Below are positions 44,171-53,791 of a stretch of DNA of 64,000 nucleotides, piece after piece; within the stretch, counting starts at the first letter, position 1; the number at the start of each line of letters is the position of its first letter. Origin of the DNA: Nocardioides jishulii. Its GTDB lineage: Bacteria; Actinomycetota; Actinomycetes; Propionibacteriales; Nocardioidaceae. The DNA is taken from assembly GCF_006007965.1 (NCBI RefSeq), contig NZ_CP040748.1, positions 1,550,001 through 1,614,000 on the forward strand. Reading direction: 5' to 3'. Made by a program: the position numbers and the translations under genes. The notes beneath the pieces are model-generated. The model worked only from the letters and a program-made list of their open reading frames with translations. It had not been told where the DNA came from and did not search any database.

Positions 44171-45984
44171 TGGCCGACCCCCTCGTGGGTTGGCCACAGA
44201 GTCGTTCCGACTCCCTCGTGCTGCACAGTCGCCTCGGACGCGCCTGGTACAAGGACACGGCAGAAGGGCTTCGACAGGTGCCGGCCACGGTCACGTTGTG
44301 CGTCAGTGCGCTCATCGTCCTGGCCGTGGTGGACGTCCGGAGACCGGCGCTGCTGTGGCTCTCCCTGGCTCTGGTGGCTCTGGTGCAGGTGGCCGCGAGC
44401 CTCACGCCCTGGGAGAGGTGTCCACGATGGGTGCGCTGTCTCCCACCGCTGTTCCAGATGATCGCGGTCGGGATGATGGATGTCGGTGCGGGACTGCAGA
44501 TGTGGACGCTGGACATTCTGCTCCTCCTTCCCCTGCTGGGCCTGTCGTTGCAGACGGGCGCTGCAGCTCTGGCCAGCGGACTGGTGGTCTCCTGTGCGGT
44601 CATGGTGGCTCCGGTGTTGGCGGGCGTGGACCGCATCTATCCCACCGTGCACCTCGTCGTCACGATGGCAGTGCTCGGGGCGGTGGGCGTCCGCGCCCAG
44701 GCCACCGTGTCCCTCATCCGCTTCCAGTGGCGGAGACTGGCGCTGGCCCAGGACGAGGTGGCGCGCCGGGCCCGGCAGCTCGCGGCCTCCCGGGACACCC
44801 TGCGCAGCGTCATGCGGGCAGCCACGGAGCAGGCGATCATCGGGACCGACGAGCGAGGGGCAATCCTCTCGGTCAGCTCCGGGGCGCAGCGCATGTTCGC
44901 GCGCTCGGAGCAGGAGCTGCTGGCCATGCACGTCACCGACGTCATCCCCGTCGTCTCCGAGGGTGGCGACCGGGACCTTGACTCCCGTCGCGACCCCGGC
45001 CGGGGCGAAGCACCGGGTGAGGAGCAGCTCTCCAGGCTCGTCGGCAAGGCCAGCACCGGCGGTGCGCACATGGCCGAGCTGGAGGACCACGACGTCGACG
45101 GTGCCGTGCGCCACCTCGAGTACGTGGTGACGGCGCGACCACGGCTGGAGGGGGCTGACCCGGACCTGTCGCCCGGCTACCTGTTCGTCGTGACCGACGT
45201 GAGCAGTCGCTGGGAGGACGAGCGCCGACAGGACGAGTTCATCAGCCTCGTGAGCCACGAACTGCGGACACCGCTGGTCTCCATCCTCGGCTACGTCGAG
45301 CTGCTGCGCCTCAGCGGAGCCAACCTCGACGAGGAGCAGCAGGAATACATTGACGTGCTCGAGCGCAACACCCAGCGCCTGCGAGGACTCGTGGACGACC
45401 TGCTCGCCAGCGCACAGCTCGTCTTCGGTGCACCGCTGTCGGGCTCCAACGCCGACGTCGTGAAGGCGGTGGAGGCCGCCGTGAAGGCACAGCTTCCCGC
45501 GGCGCGCGCGGCCGACGTGGAGATCGAGGTCGGCGGCGACCCGGTGGTGCAGCTCGTCACGGACCCGACCAGGGTCGAGCAGGTGGTCGACAACCTGGTG
45601 AGCAACGCCGTGAAGTACAGCGTGGACGGCGGCCGGGTCACGGTCTCCGTGCACTCGGCTACCACGGAGGAAGGTCACGGGGCGGCCCGGATCACCGTGA
45701 CGGACCACGGGACCGGCATCTCGCAGGAAGAGCTCACGAAGATCACGGAGCGCTTCTACCGGACGCACGACTCCCGGCGGCGACGGGTGCGAGGCATCGG
45801 GCTCGGGCTGTCGCTGGTGCAGGCGGTGGTCGCGGAGCACGGCGGCACCCTTGACATCCGCAGCGAGGTCGGGGTCGGTACGCAGGTGGAGGTGGTGCTC
45901 CCTGACCTTCCGCTCACTGCTTCGGCCCCCACAGACGTTCCAGGACCTCCCAGTGCTCCTGAGTCATCAGGGAGAGCGGGGTGA
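44170..45984 (+). CDS. Membrane PAS-domain sensor histidine kinase
   Basis: 604 residues. Five or six N-terminal helices (about 38-165: VTLCVSALIVLAVVDV, LLWLSLALVALVQVAASL …). A coiled region then leads to a PAS domain (EQAIIGTDERGAILSVSSGA, ~218). HisKA has the phospho-His in FISLVSHELRTPLVSILGYV (~362), and HATPase_c has NLVSNAVKYSVD (~475), DHGTGIS (~512) and GIGLGLSLVQAVV (~543). TGATG links it to the receiver–PIG-L gene, its evident partner. The 3' end overlaps the convergent PgaB-like gene by 71 bp. Confidence 0.92.
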   Translation: MADPLVGWPQSRSDSLVLHSRLGRAWYKDTAEGLRQVPATVTLCVSALIVLAVVDVRRPALLWLSLALVALVQVAASLTPWERCPRWVRCLPPLFQMIAVGMMDVGAGLQMWTLDILLLLPLLGLSLQTGAAALASGLVVSCAVMVAPVLAGVDRIYPTVHLVVTMAVLGAVGVRAQATVSLIRFQWRRLALAQDEVARRARQLAASRDTLRSVMRAATEQAIIGTDERGAILSVSSGAQRMFARSEQELLAMHVTDVIPVVSEGGDRDLDSRRDPGRGEAPGEEQLSRLVGKASTGGAHMAELEDHDVDGAVRHLEYVVTARPRLEGADPDLSPGYLFVVTDVSSRWEDERRQDEFISLVSHELRTPLVSILGYVELLRLSGANLDEEQQEYIDVLERNTQRLRGLVDDLLASAQLVFGAPLSGSNADVVKAVEAAVKAQLPAARAADVEIEVGGDPVVQLVTDPTRVEQVVDNLVSNAVKYSVDGGRVTVSVHSATTEEGHGAARITVTDHGTGISQEELTKITERFYRTHDSRRRRVRGIGLGLSLVQAVVAEHGGTLDIRSEVGVGTQVEVVLPDLPLTASAPTDVPGPPSAPESSGRAG

Positions 45985-47119
45985 CGTTCACGTAGCTCAC
46001 TCCGTTGGTCTGGGCCTCGCGGACGGCACGCTCAAACCGATCTGGTGCGATCGGTGTGCTCTGCTCGGTCTCCGGTCGATCTGCCCAGAGGCCGACGGAG
46101 AGGGCGAAGCGCTCCATGTCCAGCCCAGCGTCGGCCAGTCCTGCAGTCAGGCGTTCCAGCTCTTCGGGCCTTCGGTCGCGGTAGAGGTACGCCCACAGGA
46201 GGAGTCGGTCGACGCTGCCGAGCAGCGTCCGGTAGCCGTGTCCGCTGCCCGGTCGTCCCATGGCCGGATCCTCCCAGTTGACGCGGACCTCCATCGTGAG
46301 GTCGATCGTCCGACCGTCCTCGACCTCGTCCAGGGCACGCCGCATGCGGTCGAGCAGGTCGGCCACCACCCGTGAACGCCACGAGGTCACCACCTCGGCG
46401 TCCCCGTCGGGTCGTCCGTCGGCCGCGAGGGGCCAGCCGGACTCTCCGGTCATGCGTCGGAACAGCTCCAGGTCGTCCTCGCCGAACGAGGCGTTGAGGA
46501 ACAGCTCCGTGACCGAGATGCTGGCGGGCTGGTAGCGCTCTCCGAGCGTGGCGACGAACTCGACCAGCCGCCGCCCCACGGCGCCGTCGGTCAGCTGGCT
46601 GGCGGAGGCCTGGTAGCGGGACCGGGTCCCGTCGGCGAGGACCCCGGCGATCGAGGGGTCCCCCTTGATCCATTCTGGAACATAGGCGTCCGCGATCAGC
46701 CCGAAGTGACGGACCGACCCGTCCGAGGTCTTCTGGAGGACCCGCGCCGCCCGGGCGATGTGGTCCCTGCCGGGCTCGGCGGCGTCCTCGGGGTGGGCAG
46801 GCCAGTCGAAGGCGGTGAACTCCACCCGCCCGGCGGAGAGCTCGACGCCGTTGGCGCCCGCCGCGTCGAGGCGCTCGTCGACCTCGGCCCAGTCGGTCTC
46901 CGGGTCGACGACCGTGCCGAAGTCCACGCTGACGGTGTGGAGCACCGCAGGCTGGTCGTCAGGACGCATGGTGGGAGGCACGTCCTTCCATGGCTGGACG
47001 CTCAGGAACGCCGTCGCCACGCTGGCGACGAGGAAGAGGGGGATGATCAGGAGCCACGGTCGTCGTCCTCGAGGAGGCCCTTGACCGAGACTGTTCCACT
47101 GCGTTCCAGCTTGTTCCAT
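45914..47119 (-). CDS. Exported PgaB/TIM-barrel glycoside-hydrolase-like protein
   Basis: 401 residues. One N-terminal membrane segment (PWLLIIPLFLVASVATAFLS, about 24-43). The soluble part resembles TIM-barrel glycosidase-like proteins such as the PgaB C-terminal domain: DWAEVDERLDAAGANGVELS, HFGLIADAYVPEWIKGDPSI, VTELFLNASFGEDDLELFRR, DLTMEVRVNWEDPAMGR. ATG 47119 is inside the upstream glycosyltransferase gene (73-bp overlap). The longer frame to 47311 lacks a membrane-protein start. It could cleave or deacetylate the polymer made by the neighbour; enzymatic class is not proven. Confidence 0.65.
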   Translation of the reverse strand: MEQAGTQWNSLGQGPPRGRRPWLLIIPLFLVASVATAFLSVQPWKDVPPTMRPDDQPAVLHTVSVDFGTVVDPETDWAEVDERLDAAGANGVELSAGRVEFTAFDWPAHPEDAAEPGRDHIARAARVLQKTSDGSVRHFGLIADAYVPEWIKGDPSIAGVLADGTRSRYQASASQLTDGAVGRRLVEFVATLGERYQPASISVTELFLNASFGEDDLELFRRMTGESGWPLAADGRPDGDAEVVTSWRSRVVADLLDRMRRALDEVEDGRTIDLTMEVRVNWEDPAMGRPGSGHGYRTLLGSVDRLLLWAYLYRDRRPEELERLTAGLADAGLDMERFALSVGLWADRPETEQSTPIAPDRFERAVREAQTNGVSYVNVTPLSLMTQEHWEVLERLWGPKQ

Positions 47120-48321
47120 CGGTTCTCCGCATTCCCGAGTTCGAGCCTCACCGCTTCGATCATCACGAACGTCATGGCCGTCGAGTAGATCGGCCAGAGG
47201 ACGACGGTCCACAGGTAGCGCAGATCCCCCGGCGTGCGGTCCAACGCCACTGCCAGCAGGAGGAGCAGGACGGACGTGATGAGGCCCAGCCCCAGCAGCC
47301 ATCCCAGCCACGTGTCAGGGAGGACACCGGGGCCACGTACGGCCACCAGCGCCGCGAGCGTGAGGAAGGCAGCCGCCTGGAGGAAGGGAGCGACCACCTG
47401 GGTGACGGTGTTGAAGGCGAGGTACAACCCGAAGGTGCCGTAGCGCGGACGCCCCACCATGTCCCAGTGGAGTCCTGTGGCCTGCAACAGTCCGCGGGCC
47501 CACCGCACGCGCTGACGCCACAGGCCGGACACGGTCGAGGGTGACTCGGCGTAGACCAGGGCAGTGGGGGCGAAGGCCACCTGGAAGCCGGCGCGGTGCA
47601 CGCGCCAGGTGAGCTCGAGGTCCTCACCGAGAGTGTCGGTACGCAGCGGGCCGGTCTCCTCCAGCACCTCACGGCGGAAGGCGCCGAGGTTGCCGGAGAC
47701 GACGGGCAGGCAGCCGAGGGCGTCCAGGGCCCGGCGCATGAGGCCCGTCCCCACGTGGCTGATCAGGGCGAGCAGCCGGGTCAGGGTCCGGTCCAGGTTG
47801 ACGGGCCGGTCGTTGCCGCACACCGCGCCGATGCTGGAGTCGCGGAACCCCTGCAGCAGACGAGTCAACGTGTCGTGGCGGAAGAGGCCGTCGGCGTCGA
47901 CCAGGACCAGAACCTCGCCGCGCGCCTGGGCGATGCCGGTGTTGAGGGCGGCTCCCTTGCCCGCGTTCTCCTGGCGGTACGCGCGCACCCGTGGGTCCGC
48001 ATCGGCGACCCGTCGCATCCGCTCGAAGGTGTCGTCCGCCGAACCGTCGTCGACACAGACCACCTCGAAGTGGGGGTGGTCGCTGCGCAGGATCGAGGCG
48101 AGGCAGTTGTCGATCACCGGGCCCTCCTGGTAGGCGGGCACGACCACGCTCAGGAAGGGTGGCTCGGGGAAGAGGGGCCCGCATCCGGCAGGGCCGTCGT
48201 CCTCGTGTCGTCGCTGCGCCTCGAAGGAGAGGGCGAAGGGGATGAACGCGAAGCGCATCGCGCCGCTGACCACCAGCGGGAACACGAGCAGGAGGAGCAG
48301 CACCCCCAGGACGGACGCCAT
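47047..48321 (-). CDS. Family-2 glycosyltransferase, PgaC/IcaA-like
   Basis: 424 residues. An N-terminal helix (VLGVLLLLLVFPLVVSGAM) and four C-terminal helices flank the GT-A domain. Motifs: SVVVPAYQEGPVI (~57), VCVDDGSADDTFERM (~88), LVLVDADGLFRHD (~140), TLGEDLELTWRVHRAG (ED, ~228) and WRQRVRWARGL (QxxRW, ~265). This is the processive beta-glycan synthase pattern of PgaC/cellulose-synthase type. It is co-transcribed with the ATP-grasp and PgaB-like genes and convergent to the receiver–deacetylase system, so a GlcNAc-type exopolysaccharide is a fair guess. Confidence 0.87.
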   Translation of the reverse strand: MASVLGVLLLLLVFPLVVSGAMRFAFIPFALSFEAQRRHEDDGPAGCGPLFPEPPFLSVVVPAYQEGPVIDNCLASILRSDHPHFEVVCVDDGSADDTFERMRRVADADPRVRAYRQENAGKGAALNTGIAQARGEVLVLVDADGLFRHDTLTRLLQGFRDSSIGAVCGNDRPVNLDRTLTRLLALISHVGTGLMRRALDALGCLPVVSGNLGAFRREVLEETGPLRTDTLGEDLELTWRVHRAGFQVAFAPTALVYAESPSTVSGLWRQRVRWARGLLQATGLHWDMVGRPRYGTFGLYLAFNTVTQVVAPFLQAAAFLTLAALVAVRGPGVLPDTWLGWLLGLGLITSVLLLLLAVALDRTPGDLRYLWTVVLWPIYSTAMTFVMIEAVRLELGNAENRWNKLERSGTVSVKGLLEDDDRGS

Positions 48322-48323
48322 GG

Positions 48324-49229
48324 TCAGCGGGGCCAGTCGGCCAGCACGTGGTCGAGAAGCTCAGGCGCGTGAGCCGAGACGGCCCCGAACCTGCTGTTCA
48401 CCTCCAGGACGACCGGTGTGCCGTCAGACAGCCGGCGTACGTCCATGTCGACCGGACCCACCAGGTCGAGGGACTGCACGACACTCTCGGCCAGGGCCGC
48501 GACGTCGGGCGCGTCCCGATCGCCCAGGCGCCTGACGGTGGTGGCGTTGCCGACCCGCCCCTCCTTGCGGCCGGTCTTCTCCAGGACCACGACGGTGGTC
48601 CGGCCCGAACCGGGGGAGCGGTAGAGCTGCGGGCTGTACTCCGTCCTCGGCGCGAACGCCTGCACGATCCAGGAACCGTCGAGTCGCTCCCACACCTCGT
48701 CGTGCGGGTCCTCCACGACATGGACGCCGCGGCCGCCGCGTGCCACGCGAGGCTTGACCACCACCGGTCCGCCGGCCCACGACAGCGCTTCAGGTGCCGA
48801 GGTGAACTCGTCAGCACCGGCGTGCTTCGGCACTGGAATGCCCTCGCGCGCCAGGGCCCACATGGTCAGCAGCTTGTCGGCGGCGATCGCCGCCGGCCCC
48901 GGTGCGGACAGCACCACCTGGTTGCCCAGTCCTGCGCTGGCGGTCAGGACCGCCATGCGCGGCAGCTCGTCGGCGACCGTGGGCACCACCAGGTCGGGCG
49001 CGTGCCGCGCGATGAGTGCGAGCATGGCCCGGTCGTACGCCGGGTCTGCCGCGGCAGGCACGGCCTCGACGCTCTCGTAGCCCGTCACCTCGCGGGGTGT
49101 CATGTCGACCCCGAGCACTCGCAGGCGTCGTGAATCCGCGACCTGCGTCAGCTGCGCACCCAAGGTCCGCCCAGCGGGACCGCCCGCGCCGGTGACCACG
49201 ATCGTCGAACGCTGCGCGGCGTCACCCAT
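48324..49229 (-). CDS. ATP-grasp family protein
   Basis: 301 residues. N-terminal Rossmann-like STIVVTGAGGPAGRTLGAQL (8-27), then the ATP-grasp fold: PVVVKPRVARGGRGVHVVED (~154), SWIVQAFAPRTEYSPQLY (~182) and GTPVVLEVNSRFG (metal-binding Glu/Asn, ~274). Resembles carbamoyl-phosphate-synthase-like ligases of surface-sugar loci. The glycosyltransferase starts 3 bp downstream. ATG 49229 has TACACT exactly 6 bp upstream, a leaderless start. The substrates to be ligated are unknown. Confidence 0.85.
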   Translation of the reverse strand: MGDAAQRSTIVVTGAGGPAGRTLGAQLTQVADSRRLRVLGVDMTPREVTGYESVEAVPAAADPAYDRAMLALIARHAPDLVVPTVADELPRMAVLTASAGLGNQVVLSAPGPAAIAADKLLTMWALAREGIPVPKHAGADEFTSAPEALSWAGGPVVVKPRVARGGRGVHVVEDPHDEVWERLDGSWIVQAFAPRTEYSPQLYRSPGSGRTTVVVLEKTGRKEGRVGNATTVRRLGDRDAPDVAALAESVVQSLDLVGPVDMDVRRLSDGTPVVLEVNSRFGAVSAHAPELLDHVLADWPR

Positions 49230-49235
49230 CTTCGG

Positions 49236-49241
49236 AGTGTA
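49236..49241 (-). promoter_or_regulatory. -10 hexamer of the ATP-grasp/GT2 operon
   Basis: TACACT on the minus strand ends 6 bp before the ATG at 49229, matching the leaderless spacing seen for xfp, marR and dps. Confidence 0.45.
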
Positions 49242-49280
49242 GACCGTGGGTCACCGCCGGGGGAGCCTCCGCGACGGCCC

Positions 49281-49321
49281 TGCCAAGAGCGCGTCAAACG
49301 GCGTCAAGACGGCGTCAAGAC
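49281..49321 (+). promoter_or_regulatory. Tandem 10-11-bp repeats upstream of kdp (likely KdpE site)
   Basis: GCGTCAA occurs at 49291, 49301 and 49312, with a weaker copy (GCCAAGA) at 49282, one per helical turn. OmpR/PhoB-type regulators such as KdpE bind direct repeats with this period. It lies 37-77 bp before kdpF. Confidence 0.6.
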
Positions 49322-49357
49322 GGCCCGGGTCGCCGCGAAGAGGCGTTGGCTGGGGCC

Positions 49358-49447
49358 ATGTCCTTCATGAGTGGCCTTCTGATTGCCGCCGTCGTCGCCG
49401 TAGCGGTCTACCTGCTGGCGGCCCTGATCCTTCCGGAGCGTTTCTAG
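49358..49447 (+). CDS. kdpF: K+-transporting ATPase subunit KdpF
   Basis: 29 residues, a single membrane helix: MSFMSGLLIAAVVAVAVYLL, ending ILPERF. KdpF stabilises the KdpABC complex. Its TAG stop shares the G with the GTG start of kdpA. Confidence 0.88.
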   Translation: MSFMSGLLIAAVVAVAVYLLAALILPERF

Positions 49448-51105
49448 TGTCCGACACCACCGCCGGCCTGCTGACAGTGGCAGTGCTGGTTCTGTTCCTC
49501 GCCTTCGTCCACCGACCCCTCGGTGACCACATGGCGCGGGTCTACGACTCCCGACACCATCGACGCGTCGAGCGTCTCGTCTACCGCCTCGCCGGCGTCG
49601 ATCCGGACGCGGAGCAGAGTGCGCGGGCCTACGTCCTGAGCGTCGTGGGCTTCAGCCTCGTCGGGGTCGTCCTGATGGCCGCCATCCTGATGGGACAGGC
49701 AGCCCTGCCCTTCGACCGTGGCATGGCGGGCATGGGCCCAGCGATGGCCGTCAACACCGCGATCTCCTTCGTGACGAACACGAACTGGCAGTCCTACGCC
49801 GGTGAGTCCACGCTCGGATTCACCAGTCAGATGGCCGCCCTGGCGGTGCAGAACTTCCTCTCCGCGGCCGTCGGCATGGCGGTGGCCGTGGCGCTCGTGC
49901 GTGGGTTCGTCCGCACCCGCACCGGGACCCTCGGCAACTTCTGGGTCGACCTCGTGCGCGGCACCTGGCGCATCCTGCTGCCGATCGCTTTCGTCGGTGC
50001 CGTCGTGCTGATGGTCGCAGGGGTGGTGCAGACCTTCTCCGACTCCACGATGACCACGCTGGAGGGGACGCAGCAGGTGCTCACTGGTGGACCCGTGGCC
50101 AGTCAGGAGTCCATCAAGCTGCTGGGGACCAACGGCGGAGGGTTCTTCAACGCCAACTCGGCCCACCCGTTCGAGAACCCGAGCCAGTTCGCCAACCTCT
50201 TCGAGATCTTCCTCATCCTGCTCATCCCGGTGAGCTTCACCCGGACCTTCGGCACCATGGTGGGCCAGCGCAGCCAGGGGTGGGCGCTCCTCGCGGCGAT
50301 GGTCGTGCTCTTCGCATTCGCACTCGCTGGCACGGTCGCCTCCGAGGTCGGGGCCCGCTCATCGACTGCCGCTGCGGCAGGAGCGGCCATGGAGGGCAAG
50401 GAGACCCGGTTCGGGGAGTGGGGTTCGGCCCTCTTCGCGGTGGCCACCACCGGCACCTCGACCGGTGCCGTCAACGCTGCTCACGACTCGTTCACGCCGG
50501 CGGGCGGCGGCACCGTGCTGCTCACCATGATGTTCGGGGAGGTGACGCCCGGGGGTGTCGGGTCCGGCATCTACGGGATCGTGGTGATGGCGATCCTGGC
50601 CGTCTTCGTCTGCGGCCTCATGGTGGGGCGTACACCTGAGCTGCTCGGCAAGAAGATCGGCGCGCGTCAGATGACCTACGTCGCGCTCTACACGCTCACG
50701 ACCCCGGCGCTGGTCCTGGTCGGGACGGCGACGGCGATCGGCCGGGACTCCACGCTCGACGCCCTGGGCAACTCCGAGGCACACGGCTTCAGCGAGGTGC
50801 TGTACGCCTACACCTCCGCCGCCAACAACAACGGCAGCGCTTTCGGTGGCCTCACCGTGACCAGCGACTTCTTCCAGCTGACGCTGGCCCTGGCCATGCT
50901 CCTGGGCCGGCTGGTCCCCATCGTCCTGGTGCTGCTGCTCGCCGGTTCGCTGGCCGAGCAGGGCCGCGTACCGGTCACCGCAGGCACGCTCCCCACCCAC
51001 CGACCCCTCTTCGTGGGGATGCTGGTCGGCGTCATCCTCGTGATGACCGCCCTGACCTACTTCCCCGCGCTCTCTCTCGGCCCGATCGCGGAGGCACTCG
51101 CATGA
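49447..51105 (+). CDS. kdpA: K+-transporting ATPase, KdpA channel subunit
   Basis: 552 residues, usual length, about ten membrane helices. The four pore-loop regions of the selectivity filter can be seen ([19 protein letters not shown] at ~100, [19 protein letters not shown] at ~222, [18 protein letters not shown] at ~336 and [17 protein letters not shown] at ~455). It forms the K+ pathway of the high-affinity Kdp pump. GTG 49447 is chosen because it directly follows kdpF; an upstream frame to 49246 covers kdpF and its leader. The stop overlaps kdpB (ATGA). Confidence 0.95.
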   Translation: MSDTTAGLLTVAVLVLFLAFVHRPLGDHMARVYDSRHHRRVERLVYRLAGVDPDAEQSARAYVLSVVGFSLVGVVLMAAILMGQAALPFDRGMAGMGPAMAVNTAISFVTNTNWQSYAGESTLGFTSQMAALAVQNFLSAAVGMAVAVALVRGFVRTRTGTLGNFWVDLVRGTWRILLPIAFVGAVVLMVAGVVQTFSDSTMTTLEGTQQVLTGGPVASQESIKLLGTNGGGFFNANSAHPFENPSQFANLFEIFLILLIPVSFTRTFGTMVGQRSQGWALLAAMVVLFAFALAGTVASEVGARSSTAAAAGAAMEGKETRFGEWGSALFAVATTGTSTGAVNAAHDSFTPAGGGTVLLTMMFGEVTPGGVGSGIYGIVVMAILAVFVCGLMVGRTPELLGKKIGARQMTYVALYTLTTPALVLVGTATAIGRDSTLDALGNSEAHGFSEVLYAYTSAANNNGSAFGGLTVTSDFFQLTLALAMLLGRLVPIVLVLLLAGSLAEQGRVPVTAGTLPTHRPLFVGMLVGVILVMTALTYFPALSLGPIAEALA

Positions 51106-53198
51106 GCACCACAGTCACCAGGGCCACCGCCGACGACACGGTTGTCGGCTCACACTCGGTCCACACCCGGGGACCCGCCGCCGGGACCTCGCTGCGGCTG
51201 CTCGCAGCCCAAGGGATCGCCCAGCTTCCGGAGGCGTTCCGCAAGCTCGACCCACGCCACCTGTGGCACTCCCCGGTGATGTTCGTGGTCTGGTTGGGTG
51301 CGGTGGCCACCTCGGTCTCGGCGCTCGTCTCGCCCAGCTTCTTCGCCGTGTCTTTGGCCTTCTGGCTGTGGCTCACGGTGCTCTTCGGCAACCTCGCCGA
51401 GGCGGTGGCGGAGGGACGGGGCAAGGCACAGGCCGCCTCGTTGCGCGAGACGCGTACGCACACCCTCGCGCGACGCCTGGACCCTTCCGGCATCGAGTCC
51501 CTCGTGGCAGGGGCCGATCTCGCGGTGGGCGACCTCGTGGTCGTGGAGGCCGGCGAGACCATCCCCGGGGACGGCGACGTCGTCGAGGGAGTTGCCTCGG
51601 TGGACGAGTCGGCGATCACCGGCGAGTCAGCGCCTGTCATCCGCGAGGCCGGAGGGGATCGCAGTGCCGTGACCGGCGGTACGACCGTGCTCTCCGACCG
51701 CATCGTCGTGCGCGTCACCACCGCGGTGGGGGAGTCGTTCCTGGACCGGATGATCGCGCTGGTCGAAGGGACGACGCGGCGACGCACGCCCAACGAGATC
51801 GCGCTCTCGATCCTGCTCGCCAGCCTGACGCTCGTCTTCCTCTGCGCGGTGGCGACCTTGGTGCCGATGGCCAGCTACGCCGGCGCGCCCCAGGAGTTCG
51901 TCGTGCTGGTGGCGCTGCTGGTGTGCCTGGTCCCGACCACGATCGGTGCGCTGCTGTCGGCGATCGGGATCGCGGGGATGGACCGCCTGCTGCGGGTCAA
52001 CGTCCTGGCGATGTCCGGTCGGGCCGTCGAGGCAGCGGGAGACGTCAGCACGCTCTTGTTGGACAAGACCGGGACGATCACCCACGGCAACCGTCGGGCC
52101 GTCCGACTCCTTCCGGCTCCCGGGGTGTCGGGCGAAGCGATGCGCGACGCTGCTCACCTCGCCAGCCTCGCCGACCAGACTCCTGAAGGACGCTCGATCG
52201 TCGAGCTCTGCGGGCAGCTCGGCAGCGACGAGACCGCAGTGCCCGACGGCACGGTCCTGGTGGAGTTCAGCGCCCACACCCGCATGTCGGGCGTCGACCT
52301 GCCCGACGGTCGCCAGGTCCGCAAGGGGGCGGGTTCGGCGGTGGCAGCCTGGGTGGAGGCGCCCGCGGACCCTGAGGTGACCGACGCCGTGGAGGAGGTG
52401 TCGCGCCACGGTGGGACCCCGCTCGTGATCGCCGAGCGCACCGCGTCCGGAGGACGCCGGGTGCTGGGCGTGGTCCACCTCAAGGACGTCGTCAAGGAGG
52501 GGTTGCAGGAGCGGTTCGCCGCGCTGCGGTCCATGGGCATCCGCACCGTGATGGTGACCGGCGACAACGCGCTGACGGCCGCGGCGATCGCCGAGGAGGC
52601 GGGCGTCGACGACTTCCTGGCCGAGGCCACGCCGGAGGACAAGCTGGCCTTCATCCGCAAGGAGCAGGAGGGCGGGCGTCTGGTCGCCATGACCGGTGAC
52701 GGCACCAACGACGCCCCGGCGCTGGCAGCCGCCGACGTCGGGGTGGCCATGAACACGGGCACCTCGGCCGCCAAGGAAGCGGGCAACATGGTCGACCTCG
52801 ACTCCGATCCCACGAAGCTGATCGACATCGTCGAGATCGGCAAGCAGCTCCTGGTGACCCGGGGCGCCCTCACCACCTTTTCGCTCGCCAACGACGTGGC
52901 GAAGTACTTCGCCATCATCCCCGCCATGTTCACCGTGGCCTACCCGTCCCTCGAGCGCCTGAACGTGATGGGTCTGTCGTCGCCGCAGTCAGCGATCACC
53001 TCGGCGGTGATCTTCAACGCCCTCGTCATCGTGGGGCTGATCCCGCTCTCGCTGCGAGGGGTCCGCTTCCGCGCCGCCAGCGCCTCGGCGGTGCTGCGCC
53101 GCAACGTCCTCGTCTTCGGGCTGGGCGGACTCGTCGTCCCCTTCGTCGGCATCAAACTCATCGACCTGGTCGTCTCTACTCTCCCCGGAATGGGCTGA
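51102..53198 (+). CDS. kdpB: K+-transporting ATPase, KdpB P-type ATPase subunit
   Basis: 698 residues. Actuator TGES in [13 protein letters not shown] (~170), phosphorylation site [16 protein letters not shown] (Asp ~320), nucleotide domain [10 protein letters not shown], hinge [20 protein letters not shown] (~530) and [20 protein letters not shown]. It energises K+ uptake through KdpA. ATG overlaps the kdpA stop; kdpC begins 4 bp after. Confidence 0.96.
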   Translation: MSTTVTRATADDTVVGSHSVHTRGPAAGTSLRLLAAQGIAQLPEAFRKLDPRHLWHSPVMFVVWLGAVATSVSALVSPSFFAVSLAFWLWLTVLFGNLAEAVAEGRGKAQAASLRETRTHTLARRLDPSGIESLVAGADLAVGDLVVVEAGETIPGDGDVVEGVASVDESAITGESAPVIREAGGDRSAVTGGTTVLSDRIVVRVTTAVGESFLDRMIALVEGTTRRRTPNEIALSILLASLTLVFLCAVATLVPMASYAGAPQEFVVLVALLVCLVPTTIGALLSAIGIAGMDRLLRVNVLAMSGRAVEAAGDVSTLLLDKTGTITHGNRRAVRLLPAPGVSGEAMRDAAHLASLADQTPEGRSIVELCGQLGSDETAVPDGTVLVEFSAHTRMSGVDLPDGRQVRKGAGSAVAAWVEAPADPEVTDAVEEVSRHGGTPLVIAERTASGGRRVLGVVHLKDVVKEGLQERFAALRSMGIRTVMVTGDNALTAAAIAEEAGVDDFLAEATPEDKLAFIRKEQEGGRLVAMTGDGTNDAPALAAADVGVAMNTGTSAAKEAGNMVDLDSDPTKLIDIVEIGKQLLVTRGALTTFSLANDVAKYFAIIPAMFTVAYPSLERLNVMGLSSPQSAITSAVIFNALVIVGLIPLSLRGVRFRAASASAVLRRNVLVFGLGGLVVPFVGIKLIDLVVSTLPGMG

Positions 53199-53202
53199 TC
53201 CC

Positions 53203-53787
53203 GTGCTGCACCTTCTGCATGACCTCACCCGCCAGTCGCTGGCCTCCCTGCGCGTCCTGCTCGTCCTCACGGTCGTGCTCGGCATCGCCTACCCCGTCGC
53301 CGTGTGGCTGGTCGGACTCCCGATGGGGGAACGGGCGCACGGCCAACCGATCCGCGTCGACGGACAGGTCGTCGGTTCCCGGCTCCTGGGTCAGCAGTTC
53401 ACCGGTGAGCAGTGGTTCCACCCACGGCCCTCCGCCAACGACCACGACACCCTGGCCTCGGCGCCGAGCAACCTCGGCCCACTCAGCGACGAGCTCCTCG
53501 CCCTGGTGGCGGAGCGGCGCGCGGCCGTCTCGGCCTCCGAGGGGGTCGACCCGGACGACGTGCCTCCCGACGCCCTCACAGCGTCCGGCTCGGGGCTGGA
53601 CCCTCACATCTCCCCGGAGTACGCCGCTCTCCAAGCGGATCGGGTGGCCGCGGCCAACGGCCTGGACGCCGCCGAGGTGGAGGAGTTGGTCGCCGAGCAC
53701 ACGACCGGTCGCTTCCTGGGTTTCGTCGGCGAGCCGGTCGTCAACGTGCTGGAGCTCAACGTGGCCGTGCGTCAGGCGGCACACTGA
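53203..53787 (+). CDS. kdpC: K+-transporting ATPase, KdpC subunit
   Basis: 194 residues. One N-terminal helix (LASLRVLLVLTVVLGIAYPV), then the conserved GSRLLGQQFTGEQWFHPRPS (~48-67), SASEGVDPDDVPPDALTASG (~107) and SGLDPHISPEYAALQADRVA (~127). Accessory subunit of Kdp. GTG start; TGA is 4 bp before kdpD. Confidence 0.95.
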   Translation: MLHLLHDLTRQSLASLRVLLVLTVVLGIAYPVAVWLVGLPMGERAHGQPIRVDGQVVGSRLLGQQFTGEQWFHPRPSANDHDTLASAPSNLGPLSDELLALVAERRAAVSASEGVDPDDVPPDALTASGSGLDPHISPEYAALQADRVAAANGLDAAEVEELVAEHTTGRFLGFVGEPVVNVLELNVAVRQAAH

Positions 53788-53791
53788 CCCC

